From: Cordilura impudica
Taxonomy: Eukaryota; Arthropoda; Insecta; Diptera; Scathophagidae
Length of the DNA: 64,000 bases
Direction: 5' to 3'
NCBI GenBank assembly: GCA_963682025.1
Contig: OY821519.1
Span: 110,983,764-111,047,763 of the forward strand
In this document: positions 1 through 9,921 of the stretch, in pieces
Numbering within the stretch: the first letter of the stretch is position 1
Layout of the letters: every line of letters starts with the position of its first letter
Notes under the pieces: model-generated
Database searches by the model: none
What the model saw: only the letters and a program-made list of their open reading frames with translations
Told to the model about the DNA's origin: nothing
Translations under genes and position numbers: made by a program

Positions 1-80
1 TTTAATTAACATTTTCCAAATAAAAATAATAATAATTGATAAAATCCGATGCAAAAGTTATCCGTCAAATAACATGAGTA

Positions 81-334
81 TATATCGCACACATAATCCA
101 AAAGTGACAACTCAAAACCTTAATTTTTCAGAAATCGACAACTGAAACAATTAAATTACAAAGAAAGACGTAACATAAAGCAAGACATAACTGTTTTTTA
201 GCAACAGTTAACAACAACAAAACACACTGATATTTTTTATAGATAAACAAGTGTATTATGCATAGTTTAAGCATATAAACCCGAAAAATGAAAATTTTGA
301 GTTGACTCACTTTTGAATTATGTGTGCGATATGT
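81..334. repeat. Short MITE-like inverted-repeat element
   Basis: The sequence at about 81-135 reappears inverted at about 278-334, with the shared core ATATCGCACACATAAT then CAAAAGTGA. The arms are roughly 55 bp with a few mismatches and enclose about 140 bp of AT-rich filler without a credible gene. TA dinucleotides flank both ends, which would suit a Tc1/mariner-type MITE, but the exact target duplication cannot be fixed by eye. Confidence 0.6.
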
Positions 335-420
335 ATGTTTATATTGGTTTAACGCAAAGGTGGCCAGACCCAGTGAACTTTTTTTGTCAAGTCTATTATA
401 AATACTAATTGAATTTAATA

Positions 421-856
421 CTAGATGTAACCCGGTGTGCTTCGCTACACCCTCCCCCTCCCCCCCCCCTTCCGAATCGTTCTGAAAGGGCTCATGCAAA
501 GTTCCAAGGCTGTCATTGATACAGTAATTCAGATTTATCACATTTCCATTAAGTTTGTGTGGGGGTACCACGCGCATTTATCTAATCCCGCTCATTTTTT
601 TGTCCGATTACTAATAATAGATGACCTGAGACGAATTGGCAAAGCTTTCTCTATCATAGTACTTAATATATATGATATTAAAAATTTACTTTGTATGGGA
701 GGTGCCACGCCCACAAAAAATATTAAAAAAAATTAAAGCCTGTAGCACTCCCATATCCGCAGTAAGACTATGTGAAAATTTCAGGAAGATCAGATGAGTA
801 GTTACGGAGATTACTTTCTACAAACAAACAAACAAATATTACCTCTTTATTACGTT
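421..856 (-). mobile_element. Helitron-like element, minisatellite type (family B)
   Basis: Read on the minus strand, one end is CTAG at 421-424 preceded by the GGGTTACAT motif and followed by T. The other end near 846-856 resembles TATACTAACGTAATAAAG, followed by a TTTGTTTG run. TC-start/CTAG-end repeats flanked by A and T are typical of insect Helitron-like non-autonomous elements (family knowledge). The body holds words such as GGGAGGTGCCACGCCCAC that recur in the next block and again near 37.3-37.6 kb. No protein is encoded. Confidence 0.5.
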
Positions 857-964
857 AGTATAGGTTATTGGTATAGATTTTATAAAGGTTTTAGTTTTTT
901 CATTCGGAGCAAGTACATGTAGGTGCCCATGAGAAGAACTATTATTAACTATTAGCTTGGAACT

Positions 965-1105
965 TAGAATATCATTTGGCAATTTTTCTTTTTAGCGATT
1001 TTTGATTTTGCCCATTTTTGATTTTGAAGATTTTTGTTTTTTGGGCGATTTTAATTTTTCGCGATTTTTGAGTTTAGCGATTTTTGATTATGGCGATATA
1101 TTTTC
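965..1105. repeat. Low-complexity GCGATTTTTGA short tandem array
   Basis: Degenerate units of GCGATTTTTGATTTTG, roughly 15-20 bp each, repeat about seven times. There is no coding capacity. The surrounding bases 857-964 and 1106-1169 are AT-rich with no recognisable feature. Confidence 0.6.
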
Positions 1106-1169
1106 CATGACAAATCACATTAATAGCTAATGAACTTGTCAAAAGACTGACGCTTTCATAGTGCTTCAT

Positions 1170-2308
1170 ATTTTTTACATCGGAGGTGCCACGGTGCTAC
1201 TCCCACTGCTCCGATCACGCCCATTTTTTTGTTCGACCAATCACACAAAGAACTTATGGGCTCACGCAAAGCCACAAAGCTCTCGCTTTTACAGTACTCC
1301 AGATATATGACATTAAATAGTTACTTTGCATGGGGATTGCCACCCGACACCCATTTTTTATCACATTAATATCTGATGGACTCATGCAAAATGTCGAGTC
1401 TTTCCCTTTTATAGTACACCAGTTATATGATATTAGATATCCGATCACGCCCATCTTTTTATTCGACTAATCACACAAAGAACCTATGGGCTCACGCAAA
1501 GCCATAAAGCTCCAGATATATGACATTAAATAGTTACTTTTCATGGGGAGTGCCACGCCCATTGGTGTGAACCCGCCAATTTTTTGTTCGACTACTCATA
1601 CTAAGATCTGATAGGATCGTGCAAAGCGTCAAAGCTTCCTTTTTAGCAGTTATATGATATCATACATTTACTTTGTATGGGCGGTGCCACGCCCACAGCT
1701 CCGATCATGCCCATTTTTTGTCTAACTAATGGGCTCGCACAAAGTCCCAAGACTCTCACTATTAGAGTACTCCAGATATATGTCATTTTATGTTTGCTTT
1801 GTATGGCAGGTGCAACGCGTATTGGTCCGATACTACCCATTTTTTGTCCGACTACTCAAATTAATAATAGGTGACATCTGAAAAATTTGAAATGCTCTCT
1901 CTATCACATTACTCGAGATATATAATATTGTATATATATACTTGTATGGGAGGTACCACGCCCACTTATCCGATCCCGCCCATTTCTGACGTACATAGCT
2001 ACTAATATTAACAATAGGTGACCTCACACAAATTTGCAAAGCTATCCCTGTCATAATACTCAATATATGTGTATGATATTAAAAATTTACTTTGTCTGGG
2101 AGGTGCCACGCCCACCAAAAATATTTAAAAAATTATAGCCTATAGTACTTCCCATATCCGCAGTAAGACTCTGTGAAAATTTCAGTATAGATGAAATATA
2201 TTTAAACTGCTTAAAGTTTCTAATCTGAAAGTGTATCTAAAAACAAAAATCTTGATTTCAACTAACACATTACCATTACACATTACCTCAATATAATATT
2301 AGTATAGA
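1170..2308 (-). repeat. Helitron-like block with degenerate 130-210 bp repeats (family B)
   Basis: The motif TGGGAGGTGCCACGCCCA recurs in mutated form at about 1181, 1330, 1541, 1677, 1803, 1944 and 2097. The copies are separated by similar text that includes CTCACGCAAAGCC and CAGATATATGA. The block ends with ATTAGTATAGA up to 2308. On the minus strand this reads TCTATACTAAT, the usual start of this Helitron-like class, with an A immediately before it. The short open frames here are by-products of the repeats. The block may be one element with an amplified minisatellite or several truncated copies. Confidence 0.55.
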
Positions 2309-2382
2309 TGAAATATATTTAAACTGCTTAAAGTTTCTAATCTGAAAGTGTATCTAAAAACAAAAATCTTGATTTCAACTAA
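2184..2382. repeat. 82-bp direct repeat spanning a Helitron-like end and its flank
   Basis: Positions 2184-2265 and 2301-2382 are identical as far as I can read and are separated by 35 bp. Each copy begins with AGTATAGA, the last bases of the Helitron-like block, and continues into flanking DNA. The junction itself has therefore been duplicated, rather than a simple target site. Confidence 0.85.
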
Positions 2383-2935
2383 ACATGATAAATTATATGC
2401 AATAAATTTTTTATAGGATATCTGGAAATGTTTTCGTATGAAATAACTTGTAATATGGAGATTTTTCTATATGTTTAAATATCGAGTTCTTAAAAGAAAA
2501 ATTGATTTCTTATAAAGTATTGCAAACAATGATGAAAATCTGGTTAAATTTTATTTTTAATAAAATCAATAAATAGTTCCCAGGAAAAAAAAAACATTAC
2601 CAAATAACGGTTTTTAGAAAGAGAAGTAATTGGTTGAAGTTTGCCTGATAAGCTCACTATTTTAACACGGGGATGTCACTGCAGGTAGCTAGTTGCGTAG
2701 GAACTCATTATTTTCACTTTGGAAGTAATGCAGTATGCAAGGAGCTGGCACGAAATATAAGTAGCTGTATAACACATTATTAGTAACGCCTTATTTGTCA
2801 TTAGAAGTAATGCAGTGGACAGGGGTGAGTCATTTTTGTTAAGCCAAAAGTCAATGAACTACTGTTATGAAATTTTTCCTGGGTTATTTAATTCTTTATA
2901 AATATTTAAGTACTTATTTAAAGAAACTATATATT
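2383..2935. other. AT-rich spacer, no gene seen
   Basis: About 550 bp with no open frame of note and no recognised repeat. The string GAAGTAATGCAGT occurs twice, near 2724 and 2804. Confidence 0.5.
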
Positions 2936-2998
2936 ATCCAAAAAGAAAATAATATTAAAGCTCGAGGTCCAGTTTTTGTTTTTAAAATTCTTTATTGC

Positions 2999-3038
2999 CG
3001 ATATTTCGCTACTCTTTGAATAGCATCATCAGGGCTAG
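2999..3038 (-). ncRNA. Hammerhead ribozyme-like motif in left Penelope arm
   Basis: This is the minus-strand counterpart of the right-arm motif: CTGATGA at 3032-3026, stem GCTATTC-AAA-GAGTAGC with one G-T pair, then GAAA (3007-3004) and TATC. The two motifs point in opposite directions because the arms are inverted. Confidence 0.45.
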
Positions 3039-3059
3039 TAAGCTATATTTTAACAAAAA

Positions 3060-3410
3060 ATGTTTTTCTTCAAAGGTATTTCGAGTTTGTCGTCTATTAT
3101 TGTAGGTACAACAAAAAACAGATTAAAAACTAGAATTGCAGCACATAAATCAGACCAACGATTAAGAGACAGAAATTCAACACAAAAAACAGCACTAGCA
3201 GCCCATTGTGCGAATAACAATCACTCTCCTAACTTCGAAAATGTACAAATATTACAAAGCGAAGATAATTATAAACGTCGTTTTATGTTGGAGATGCTCC
3301 ACATAATAAATGTAGCAACAACGAAGAGAATAAACTTCAAAACTGATACAGAGAGTTGCGCGGAGATCTTTCGGCATTTAATTAATAAGGGAAAAAGCAG
3401 TGCAATATAA
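3060..3410 (+). pseudogene. Truncated GIY-YIG endonuclease domain of a Penelope-like element
   Basis: The 116-residue frame starts inside the left inverted arm with MFFFKGISSLSSII and then joins VGTTKNRLKTRI, the second half of a GIY-YIG core. Further conserved traits are AAHKSD, a HC...NNNH cluster (residues about 48-55) and RRFMLEMLHI, whose glutamate fits the catalytic acid. The GIY strand and everything upstream, including the reverse transcriptase, are missing. The first 14 residues are encoded by the terminal arm rather than by the domain. The fragment is therefore unlikely to be an active nuclease. The identification rests on family knowledge of Penelope elements. Confidence 0.75.
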
Positions 3411-3490
3411 CATTTCAATATTAGTGCAATAATAGACGACAAACTCGAAATACCTTTGAAGAAAAACATTTTTTGTTAAAATATAGCTTA

Positions 3491-3533
3491 CTAGCCCTGA
3501 TGATGCTACTCAAAGAGTAGCGAAATATCGGCA
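3491..3533 (+). ncRNA. Hammerhead ribozyme-like motif in right Penelope arm
   Basis: CTGATGA at 3497-3503 is followed by one T, then the perfect stem GCTACTC-AAA-GAGTAGC (3505-3521), then GAAA (3522-3525) and TATC. The bases after TATC (GGC) can pair with GCC just before CTGATGA, giving a 3-bp stem I. Short-stem hammerheads of this type are known from Penelope-like elements. The extra T after CTGATGA departs from the strict core, and activity is untested. Confidence 0.5.
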
Positions 3534-3700
3534 ATAAAGAATTTTAAAAACAAAAATTGGACCTCGAGCTTTAATATTATTTTCTTTTTGGATTACATAT
3601 AAAAAGGTCAACTATAAAAAAATTAACATAGAAACTGTATATTATTATTACTATTATATTGGCGATTTTTTTGGATTTATTTCGGAACAACTTTATTCTA

Positions 3701-3966
3701 ATGCCTGGTTTTCATTATGTCATTTTCAATGCCAATTATTGTCAGTTGTATGAAAACGGGTTTTAATGTCTTGTCATTTACAACACCTGGCAACATGCGA
3801 CATCTGAAATGAAATTGCCAGCATGTTGGCAATTTGTTTGTGTTTGACAGCCGTATTTTTTGTTCGCTTATAAGAAGTAATGAATACATAATGAATAGAA
3901 AATTACGAGATGTCAGTTGAGGAAATTATTTGTTGTCAGCTTATATGACACAGTGAAAACCATGCG
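3701..3966. repeat. MITE-like element with GGTTTTCA ends
   Basis: GCCTGGTTTTCATTATGTCA at the left is matched in reverse by TGACACAGTGAAAACCATGC at the right. An inner hairpin, CAACATGC...GCATGTTG, lies near 3790-3830. The body is 266 bp and non-coding. It stops about 20 bp before the next transposon. Confidence 0.55.
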
Positions 3967-3987
3967 TAACTAGAATAGCAACAATAA

Positions 3988-4430
3988 CACTGTGAACAAA
4001 TTCAGGTTAGCAAAAGTTAGGTCGATTCTGAGAGTGAGGGGTGAAAATAGAGGCTAAATTAGAAGACCAGTATCGCGGCGTTTGTTATGTTAGTTCGAAT
4101 TTTTTTTTTAATCGACCTTCGAACTTTGCAGTCAAATGCCGATTTTCAACATATTATTTATATGGTTTTTTGGCTATATCTCGTCAACTAGTTGATATTT
4201 TTTCAATCTGTAAAAGCCAAATTATTGCTAGAGACCTGTGCAACAACCCAAATTTTTAAACAAATTGATTTAGAAAACTTTTGTGGTGCTTATGAAGCAA
4301 AATGTTGGAAAAATTATTATATTTTTTTTTTTTAAATATTTTCCACAAAACTAAGTTTTTTTGCTTTCTGTTTGATTTATAATATGCTTCTCAGTTTCTT
4401 CAATAAATTTCATTTGAAAAGAAAATAGTC
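3988..4430 (+). repeat. Left terminal inverted repeat of the 3.3-kb transposon
   Basis: It pairs with 6863-7311. The long AT-rich arm contains GAGAGTGAGGGGTGAAAATAG and ends around CATTTGAAAAGAAAA. The spacer 4431-4741 between arm and gene is AT-rich and may hold the promoter, but no clear TATA box could be singled out. Confidence 0.8.
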
Positions 4431-4741
4431 TTAGTCGATAATTTGCGTCAAAAATCCCAAAACCATTAAATATATAGCGATTTAGGTAGAAGTAATTAAA
4501 AAGGGAAGTTCCAAGAATCAGGAATTAGTAAAACAACTTTTTTGTTTTCAACCACCGCACAGGTAGCGATTTTTTTTTAATTTGTACAAGCGAACTAATT
4601 TCAAAAATGAAGATTCAGTTAAAACTCGAAACTCAGCCGAAGCTGATGTCTTTTAATTTCATGTCTTTGATTTAAGTTAAGTGCATCGGTTTCATAAAAT
4701 TAGCAAAAAAAAAACATTGTATAATATATATTGTATAAAAA

Positions 4742-6684
4742 ATGTCGGAACCAAAATGTAAAATGGACCATTTTTTTAATGTTTGTGGACGTTTCATAGC
4801 AAGCGATGAAAAATGTGGCAATGCGAGCGATTCTTTTTTTTTTGGAAGCCTATAAACAATATTTCTCGCAGGAGTTTATCATTGACGTAAACTATGCCCC
4901 TAAAAAATTTGCTTTAATTGCTATTCAACTCTTATGCAATGGAAAAGTGAAAAGAAGAAGGCTATGCCTTTTGGTATACCAATGATGTGGTTAGACAACA
5001 GCCCACATTAAGAAGAAAATTGCTATGGATGTATCAACTACCATAAAACTTTGAATAGAAGGAAAGCAAAGAATAAAACTTATGTAGCAGTGCCAAGTGT
5101 CCAATTACCACCACCGCACTCAGAATTCGTTCCAGTACCAACATACCGAAGTATTGATCTTCAAACAGATATCAGTACTACAACCGCCGCTGCTATATCC
5201 ATGAATTTCATCTCAGAATACGACCCTGGTGAAGGTACATCCTATGAAACATCAAAGGACCCAATCCTAGTCACACAAATCCAATTGCATGAAATTGTTG
5301 CAAATTTGTGTTTGACTCAGAAAAAATCAGAACTTCTGGCTTCATTTTTGAAAGGATATAATTTGTTGGCAAAAGCTACCAAAGTAACAGCATATCGAAA
5401 ACGCCAAAAAGAGTTAGGAGAGTTCTTCAGTGTGAATGATTCAAAAAATTTCGCTTATTGCAACGATATTGAAAAGTAAATGGAGACGATAGGGTTAACC
5501 TATAAAAAAGATGATTGGCGTTTATTCATCGATAGTTCACTAATCAGCTTAAAAGTTGTGCTTTTACACAAGACAAATAGAATTCCTTCTATTCCGATTG
5601 CGTATAGCACTGACACTATTGAAAATTTCGATAACTTGAAACACATTCTGGAAGTAGTCAAATATAACGAACACCAGTGGCGCATTTGCTGCGACCTCAA
5701 AATAGTTTCATTGACTACAGGCTTAACAGCATCTGGCCGTCCAAAATATTCATGTTTTTTGTGCGACTGGGGTTCACGATACGGAGAGGGTATTAAAGGA
5801 AGGAACCAGTACATACAGCATAACTCGAATAGTCGCATTGGACGGAAATGGCCTAAAGACAATAGGCTATACGAAAGTTTGTTCCTGAAATGAAAATTTT
5901 GTAGCCGTTGCTCCACATTAAACTTGGCATTGCTAAAAAATTATTGAAATGTATCGCAAAAAGACCAGCAGTATTCAACCGCTTAAAAGACATTTTCCCA
6001 AGACTAAGTAACGCCAAAATTCAGGAAGGGGTTGTTAATGGTCTCGACATACAGAAATTAATGAGTCGTCAAGATTTTGACCAAGTTCTGACAGACCGAG
6101 AATTAAATGCATGTCTCGCATTGAAAGCAGTCATTAAAGGGCTTTTGAGTAAAGAACGCAAAGACAACTACAGGCAATCTGTTGCAAACATGTTGGCAGC
6201 TTTCGATGAAATTGGGGTTAATATGTCGTACAAAATTCATCTCTTGCATCAGCTTCTTGATCAACTCGCTCAACAGTTGCCAACTGAATCTGATATGCAA
6301 GGCGAACGTTATCACCAAACTCCGCTTCCATTTGAAATAAGGTAACTATAGTGTGCATATTTTGATTTTTCTAATATCTTTGTCAGAGTGCACAATTTAA
6401 ACATGTTAACGATTGAAAATTATTTTCGTTTCAGGTACAGAGTAAAGAAATCTCCAGATGCAATACTCGCTGAAATGTGTTGGTGGTATAAAAACACCTT
6501 TGAAGAAGAGGAAGACGAGGAAAAAGAGGAAGAAGGGGAAGACAAAGATGAAAATCCAGAATATCTGTTGGACGAAATTATCGACCTTTCGGATGATGAT
6601 GACGATGACCAAGATATTAGAGAGAGCAGTGATGTTGATCCACAGCCACCTGCTAAACGGCAACTGGCCAAATCATTAATTTAA
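4742..6684 (+). pseudogene. Broken transposase gene, DDE-like, two exons
   Basis: Joining frames gives a protein of about 600 residues starting MSEPKCKMDHFFNVCGRF. Ordered landmarks are a cysteine-bearing N-terminus (CGRF, then CYGC near 5025), MPFGIPMMW near 4955, WRLFIDSS (5517-5540, candidate first Asp), WRICCDLK (candidate second Asp, about 5680), CFLCDWGSR (zinc-knuckle-like), HIKLGIAKK, and GERYHQ (candidate Glu, about 6300). Exon 1 ends at 6341 and intron 6342-6434 has GT and TTTCAG borders. Exon 2 continues in frame as YRVKKSPDAILAEMCWW and ends in a very acidic tail. Lesions are frameshifts near 4850 and 4930, stops at 5009 and 5477, a shift near 5880 and a stop at 5902. Similar proteins occur in many insect genomes (memory, not searched). 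Confidence 0.7.
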
Positions 6685-6862
6685 TTAATTTAATTTTTTT
6701 ACTTAAAACTTTTCATAACTAACATTTCAAAAATATATTTTTTTTCCATATTTTTATAATTTCTTTTTCAATGTTTCTTCAAAACCAACACTGAACAAAA
6801 TTGGCACATAAAAAATGAGAAGTAAATTAATATTAAGCTGGAAAACGCAAGTTTTGTATTAT

Positions 6863-7311
6863 GATTGTTTTCTTTTCAAATGAAATTTATTGAAGAAACT
6901 GAGAAGCATATTATAGATCAAACAGAAAGCAAAAAAAGACTTAGTTTTGTGGAAAATATTTTCAAAAAGCATGACAAAAAAATAATTTTTCCAACATTTT
7001 GTTTCATAAGCACCACAAAAATTTTCTAAATCAATTTTTTAAAAAATTTTAATTATTGCACAGGTCCCTAGCAATAATTTGGCTTTTACAGATTGAAAAA
7101 ATATCAATTAGTAGACGAGATATAGCCAAAAAGCCATATAAACAATATGCTGAAAATCCGCATTTGACTGCAAAATTCGAAAGTCGATTAAAAAAAAATC
7201 GAACTAACATAAACAAACGCCGCGATACGGGTCTTCTAATTTAGCCTCTATTTTCACCCCTCACTCTCAGAATCGACCTAACTTTTGCTAATCTGAATTT
7301 GTTTCACAGTG
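6863..7311 (-). repeat. Right terminal inverted repeat of the 3.3-kb transposon
   Basis: Reverse complement of the left arm, differing by small indels such as an extra A in TTTCACAGTG and several point changes. The stretch 6685-6862 between gene and arm is AT-rich and probably carries the transcript end. Confidence 0.8.
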
Positions 7312-7647
7312 TACTGGGAAAAGCATAAAGATCAATTTCTACATTTTCATTGAAATCTCGGGACCAATAAAACTAATTTTTTTTTATGATTTTAAGTATG
7401 ATGTTAGTGAATCTTCTTCACTAAAAGTAGGCAACCCAACTTAGCGATTGAGGGCGTTATCTTGATTTTCACACACACACACATACAGATGAGCAGACGG
7501 ACATCGCTATATTACTTTCGTTTTTTATAATGATCAGATTTTTTTTAAATTAATACACACATATACCCTCTGTGCAGTGGTGTCGATTGATGTACTATGT
7601 GTGAATAATTTCTGTGGATCCAATTAAGGAACTCTGATTAGTTTTTA
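7312..7647. other. Non-coding spacer with INE-1-like trace
   Basis: No gene is seen. A CA-dinucleotide run (about 7471-7483) is followed by GAGCAGACGGACATCGCTA. This resembles the GACGGACAT core of the INE-1-like repeats elsewhere in the window, so the spacer may be a degraded copy. Confidence 0.4.
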
Positions 7648-8056
7648 TCTATAATATTAATTGGCAAGGCCAGTTCTTGTGACCGATTTTTGTCCTTGAA
7701 TTACCAACAAAACATTTCCCACTTGAAAGGTATTTCTTTTTAGCTGTCCAGCATACTTAAAGATTTGCACAGTCTGGAACATTTTTTTTTGGAGTAATAT
7801 GCATTTAAAGTTGCTACTAATATACACACAAAACACATATTTAAGCTTCAAGTAAAGAATTATGCAATGTGTTTATTAAATTTGTTTTGAATTTTGAATT
7901 TCCTAAAATTGATTAGCATACCTTTAGGCTCTTATAAAATTATTAATTAACAAACCCAGTTATATATCTCCTGTTAGTGCAACATATATACAATTGAATG
8001 AAAAAATAAATTTTCCTAGAATTTGCACTCGAATATCGAGGGCTTGGCTCTGCTAG
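7648..8056 (+). mobile_element. Non-autonomous Helitron-like copy (family A)
   Basis: Starts TCTATAATATTAATTGGCAA directly after an A and ends GAGGGCTTGGCTCTGCTAG directly before a T, which fits Helitron insertion between A and T. Internal family A words are GTGACCGAT, GAAAGGTATTTCTTTTTAGC, TTGCTACTAATA and GATTAGCATACCTTTAGG. It is 409 bp and non-coding. At least seven related copies lie in this window. Confidence 0.7.
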
Positions 8057-8540
8057 TTTTTATTAAAGTCTAAAAATAGTTAGGGGTAGATGACCAAATG
8101 AGATAATGGTCATGATTTCCACAGACGAAAATCGATATATCAACAGCGCGCTTACTATGGATGAAGAATCTATATATTTCATGGGTTTCGGTTTTTATTT
8201 TTCTTTTTATGTAATAAGTACAAACGGAATGAAAACTCTGTATATACTCTCCGGGCACTGGTATGGAGGGTTTCAAAAACATAATAATCACATTTGGATT
8301 TAAACACCTAAAAGTCATAAAACTTATTTTTTGCCGGCAATAAATGAATCCATTTTCAAGAACCTGTAACCATTTGCAGTAAAAATTTGTACACAGTTTC
8401 TCATTCTCTTTTTCTGTTTTCTTTTTAAAGCACCCTAATATTTTAAAGCCCATCCACGTTTTAAATATTTATTTTTCTAATGCTTATTTCTATTGTAGGA
8501 TTAGGGTATGTATTTCGGACGAAGGAATTATAAGAACACC
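8057..8540. other. AT-rich spacer, no gene supported
   Basis: Short frames exist on both strands (for example minus 8070-8453) but show no recognised motif, codon bias or splice context. I see no feature here. Confidence 0.4.
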
Positions 8541-9300
8541 AAGTAAGAATGCTATAGTCGGTCTTGACTTATACCCTATACCATGCGTTAAGAGACCCTA
8601 TCAACCCCCTACCCAACTAATTAAATATATAAAAATAAGCATGAACCAAAGTTTTAGTGGCATTGTAATTTTTATTTTTGTTTTGGCTTCGTATATGAAA
8701 AAGTTCATATCGAATCCTTTATTTTTATGACGACTAGGTTGAAAAATGGAAGGATTCTGACCATATTTCCTAAGTTCCTTGTTTTTCGCAAAAACGTATA
8801 AAAACCATATTTGAGAAAAAATCCGTGCAATATATATATATTTTTTTATAGATTTAAGTGAAAATCGGAAATCAGCTTCATATGGGGGTTATCACTAAAA
8901 ATTGTTCTATAAGGTTTATTTTACGATTACTGATAAATGGATGTAATAAGCATTCACAAACCCAATTTGTCCGAGACCCATATGATAATTTGTATATTAA
9001 GGCAATTTAAGTCGATCTCATGGCGGTTATTTGTATGGAGACTAGTTCTTAACATTCACCGATTTTTATCAATTTCGTTCATTCTATGGCCAATAGAATC
9101 TTCTATACTAAATTTCATAAAAACATATTTATATCTGCGACCCATAGTTTGATTAGTAGGTTTTCATGGACACGCAGATGGACGGACGGACGAACGGACG
9201 GACATCGCTAAATCGATTCAGAAAGTGGTTCGAGTCGATCGATATAATGATGGGTCTAGGTAGTGGCTTGTTAGTTGCAAACATCAGTACAAATTCTATA
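8541..9300 (+). repeat. INE-1-like dispersed repeat, copy 1
   Basis: Begins AGTAAGAATGCTATAGTCGG, then ATACCCTATACCATGCG. It contains the core GACGGACGGACATCGCTAAA followed by ATCGATTCAGAAAGTG. The same text recurs at 13661, 16856, 18460, 20402/23179, 46212 and 55560. Similarity of the core to the Drosophila INE-1/DINE-1 class is from memory. Non-coding. Confidence 0.6.
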
Positions 9301-9309
9301 TACATTTTT

Positions 9310-9670
9310 TTCAACAAGTAAGCAAGTTACGGTTGGCTAGATGGACTATGCGATACCCTAAGCAGGAGTTTCGCGACAGTGCATTCGGTAAAACTTTGCT
9401 TTGATCGTAATTGGATATAACAAAATTTGCACATACTCACTTCATTATGAATTTGTGAATGCCATCATGAACATTTTAAGAAAAGTTACTTATTTTTTTC
9501 AGAAAAAGCATTGCAATTATTTTTTTCTTGATACATTTAGTGAAGATCGGATGGACGGATGACCATCGTTAAATCGACTTAGAAAATTAATTTGAGTAAA
9601 TGAGTTTAACAAAGGGCTAGCCTAGATTAGCAAAAACTCAGTATACTTTGATAGGGATACTGCTGGCAGC
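9310..9670 (+). repeat. Degenerate INE-1-like repeat fragment
   Basis: Contains GCGATACCCTAAGCAGG and later GATGGACGGATGACCATCG, diverged forms of landmarks of the INE-1-like family. It lies in what would be the intron downstream of the second pickpocket exon. Confidence 0.4.
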
Positions 9671-9921
9671 TATTAACGCTTTTTGGAAAATTTTATCTTT
9701 TCTATTCAGCTCTTGCTGTTAACAAAGACAAGTAATATTCACATTTCATTATCGCCAATAATTTTGAATAATATTAAAAAACGAATTCAGTATAGAAATT
9801 CTCTAATTAAAGAAACAAAACGTTCGACAGAAATTTATGGAATAAAAACCCAAAAAAATGTTTAGACACTGTCCACAATCAGTTTAACACAATAACTTTG
9901 TAATTTTCTAAGTATACTTAC

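Larger units (their letters stand above)
2936..3593 (+). mobile_element. Penelope-like retroelement fragment between inverted arms
   Basis: The arms 2936-3102 and 3427-3593 are reverse complements over 167 bp with only about two mismatches. They flank 324 bp encoding the C-terminal part of a GIY-YIG endonuclease. Penelope-like elements are known for a reverse transcriptase plus GIY-YIG domain and for terminal repeats that can be inverted, so this is read as an internally deleted copy without reverse transcriptase. The high arm identity suggests a young or recently rearranged insertion (inference). No target duplication was identified. Confidence 0.75.
3988..7311 (+). mobile_element. DNA transposon with 445-bp TIRs, superfamily unassigned
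   Basis: The element begins CACTGTGAACAAATTCAG and ends with its reverse complement (one extra A). The inverted repeats run 3988-4430 and 6863-7311 with scattered differences. A broken transposase gene fills the middle. The flanks are TAA on the left and TAC on the right, so no exact target duplication is visible. CACTG termini hint at the CMC group (CACTA/Mirage/Chapaev), but I could not match the protein to a named superfamily with confidence. Confidence 0.8.

Noticed and set aside
128..736. Overlapping plus and minus frames of 99-149 codons
   Set aside because: They span a MITE and a Helitron-like repeat, lack motifs and consist of biased codons from the repeats.
6406..6671. Minus-strand frames rich in Ser or Phe/Ile opposite the transposase exon 2
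   Set aside because: They are shadows of the GA-rich acidic tail on the plus strand.
8070..8453. 127-codon minus-strand frame as a further pickpocket exon
   Set aside because: It has none of the Cys-rich loop, TM2 or GxS features of DEG/ENaC channels and no suitable splice sites were evident.
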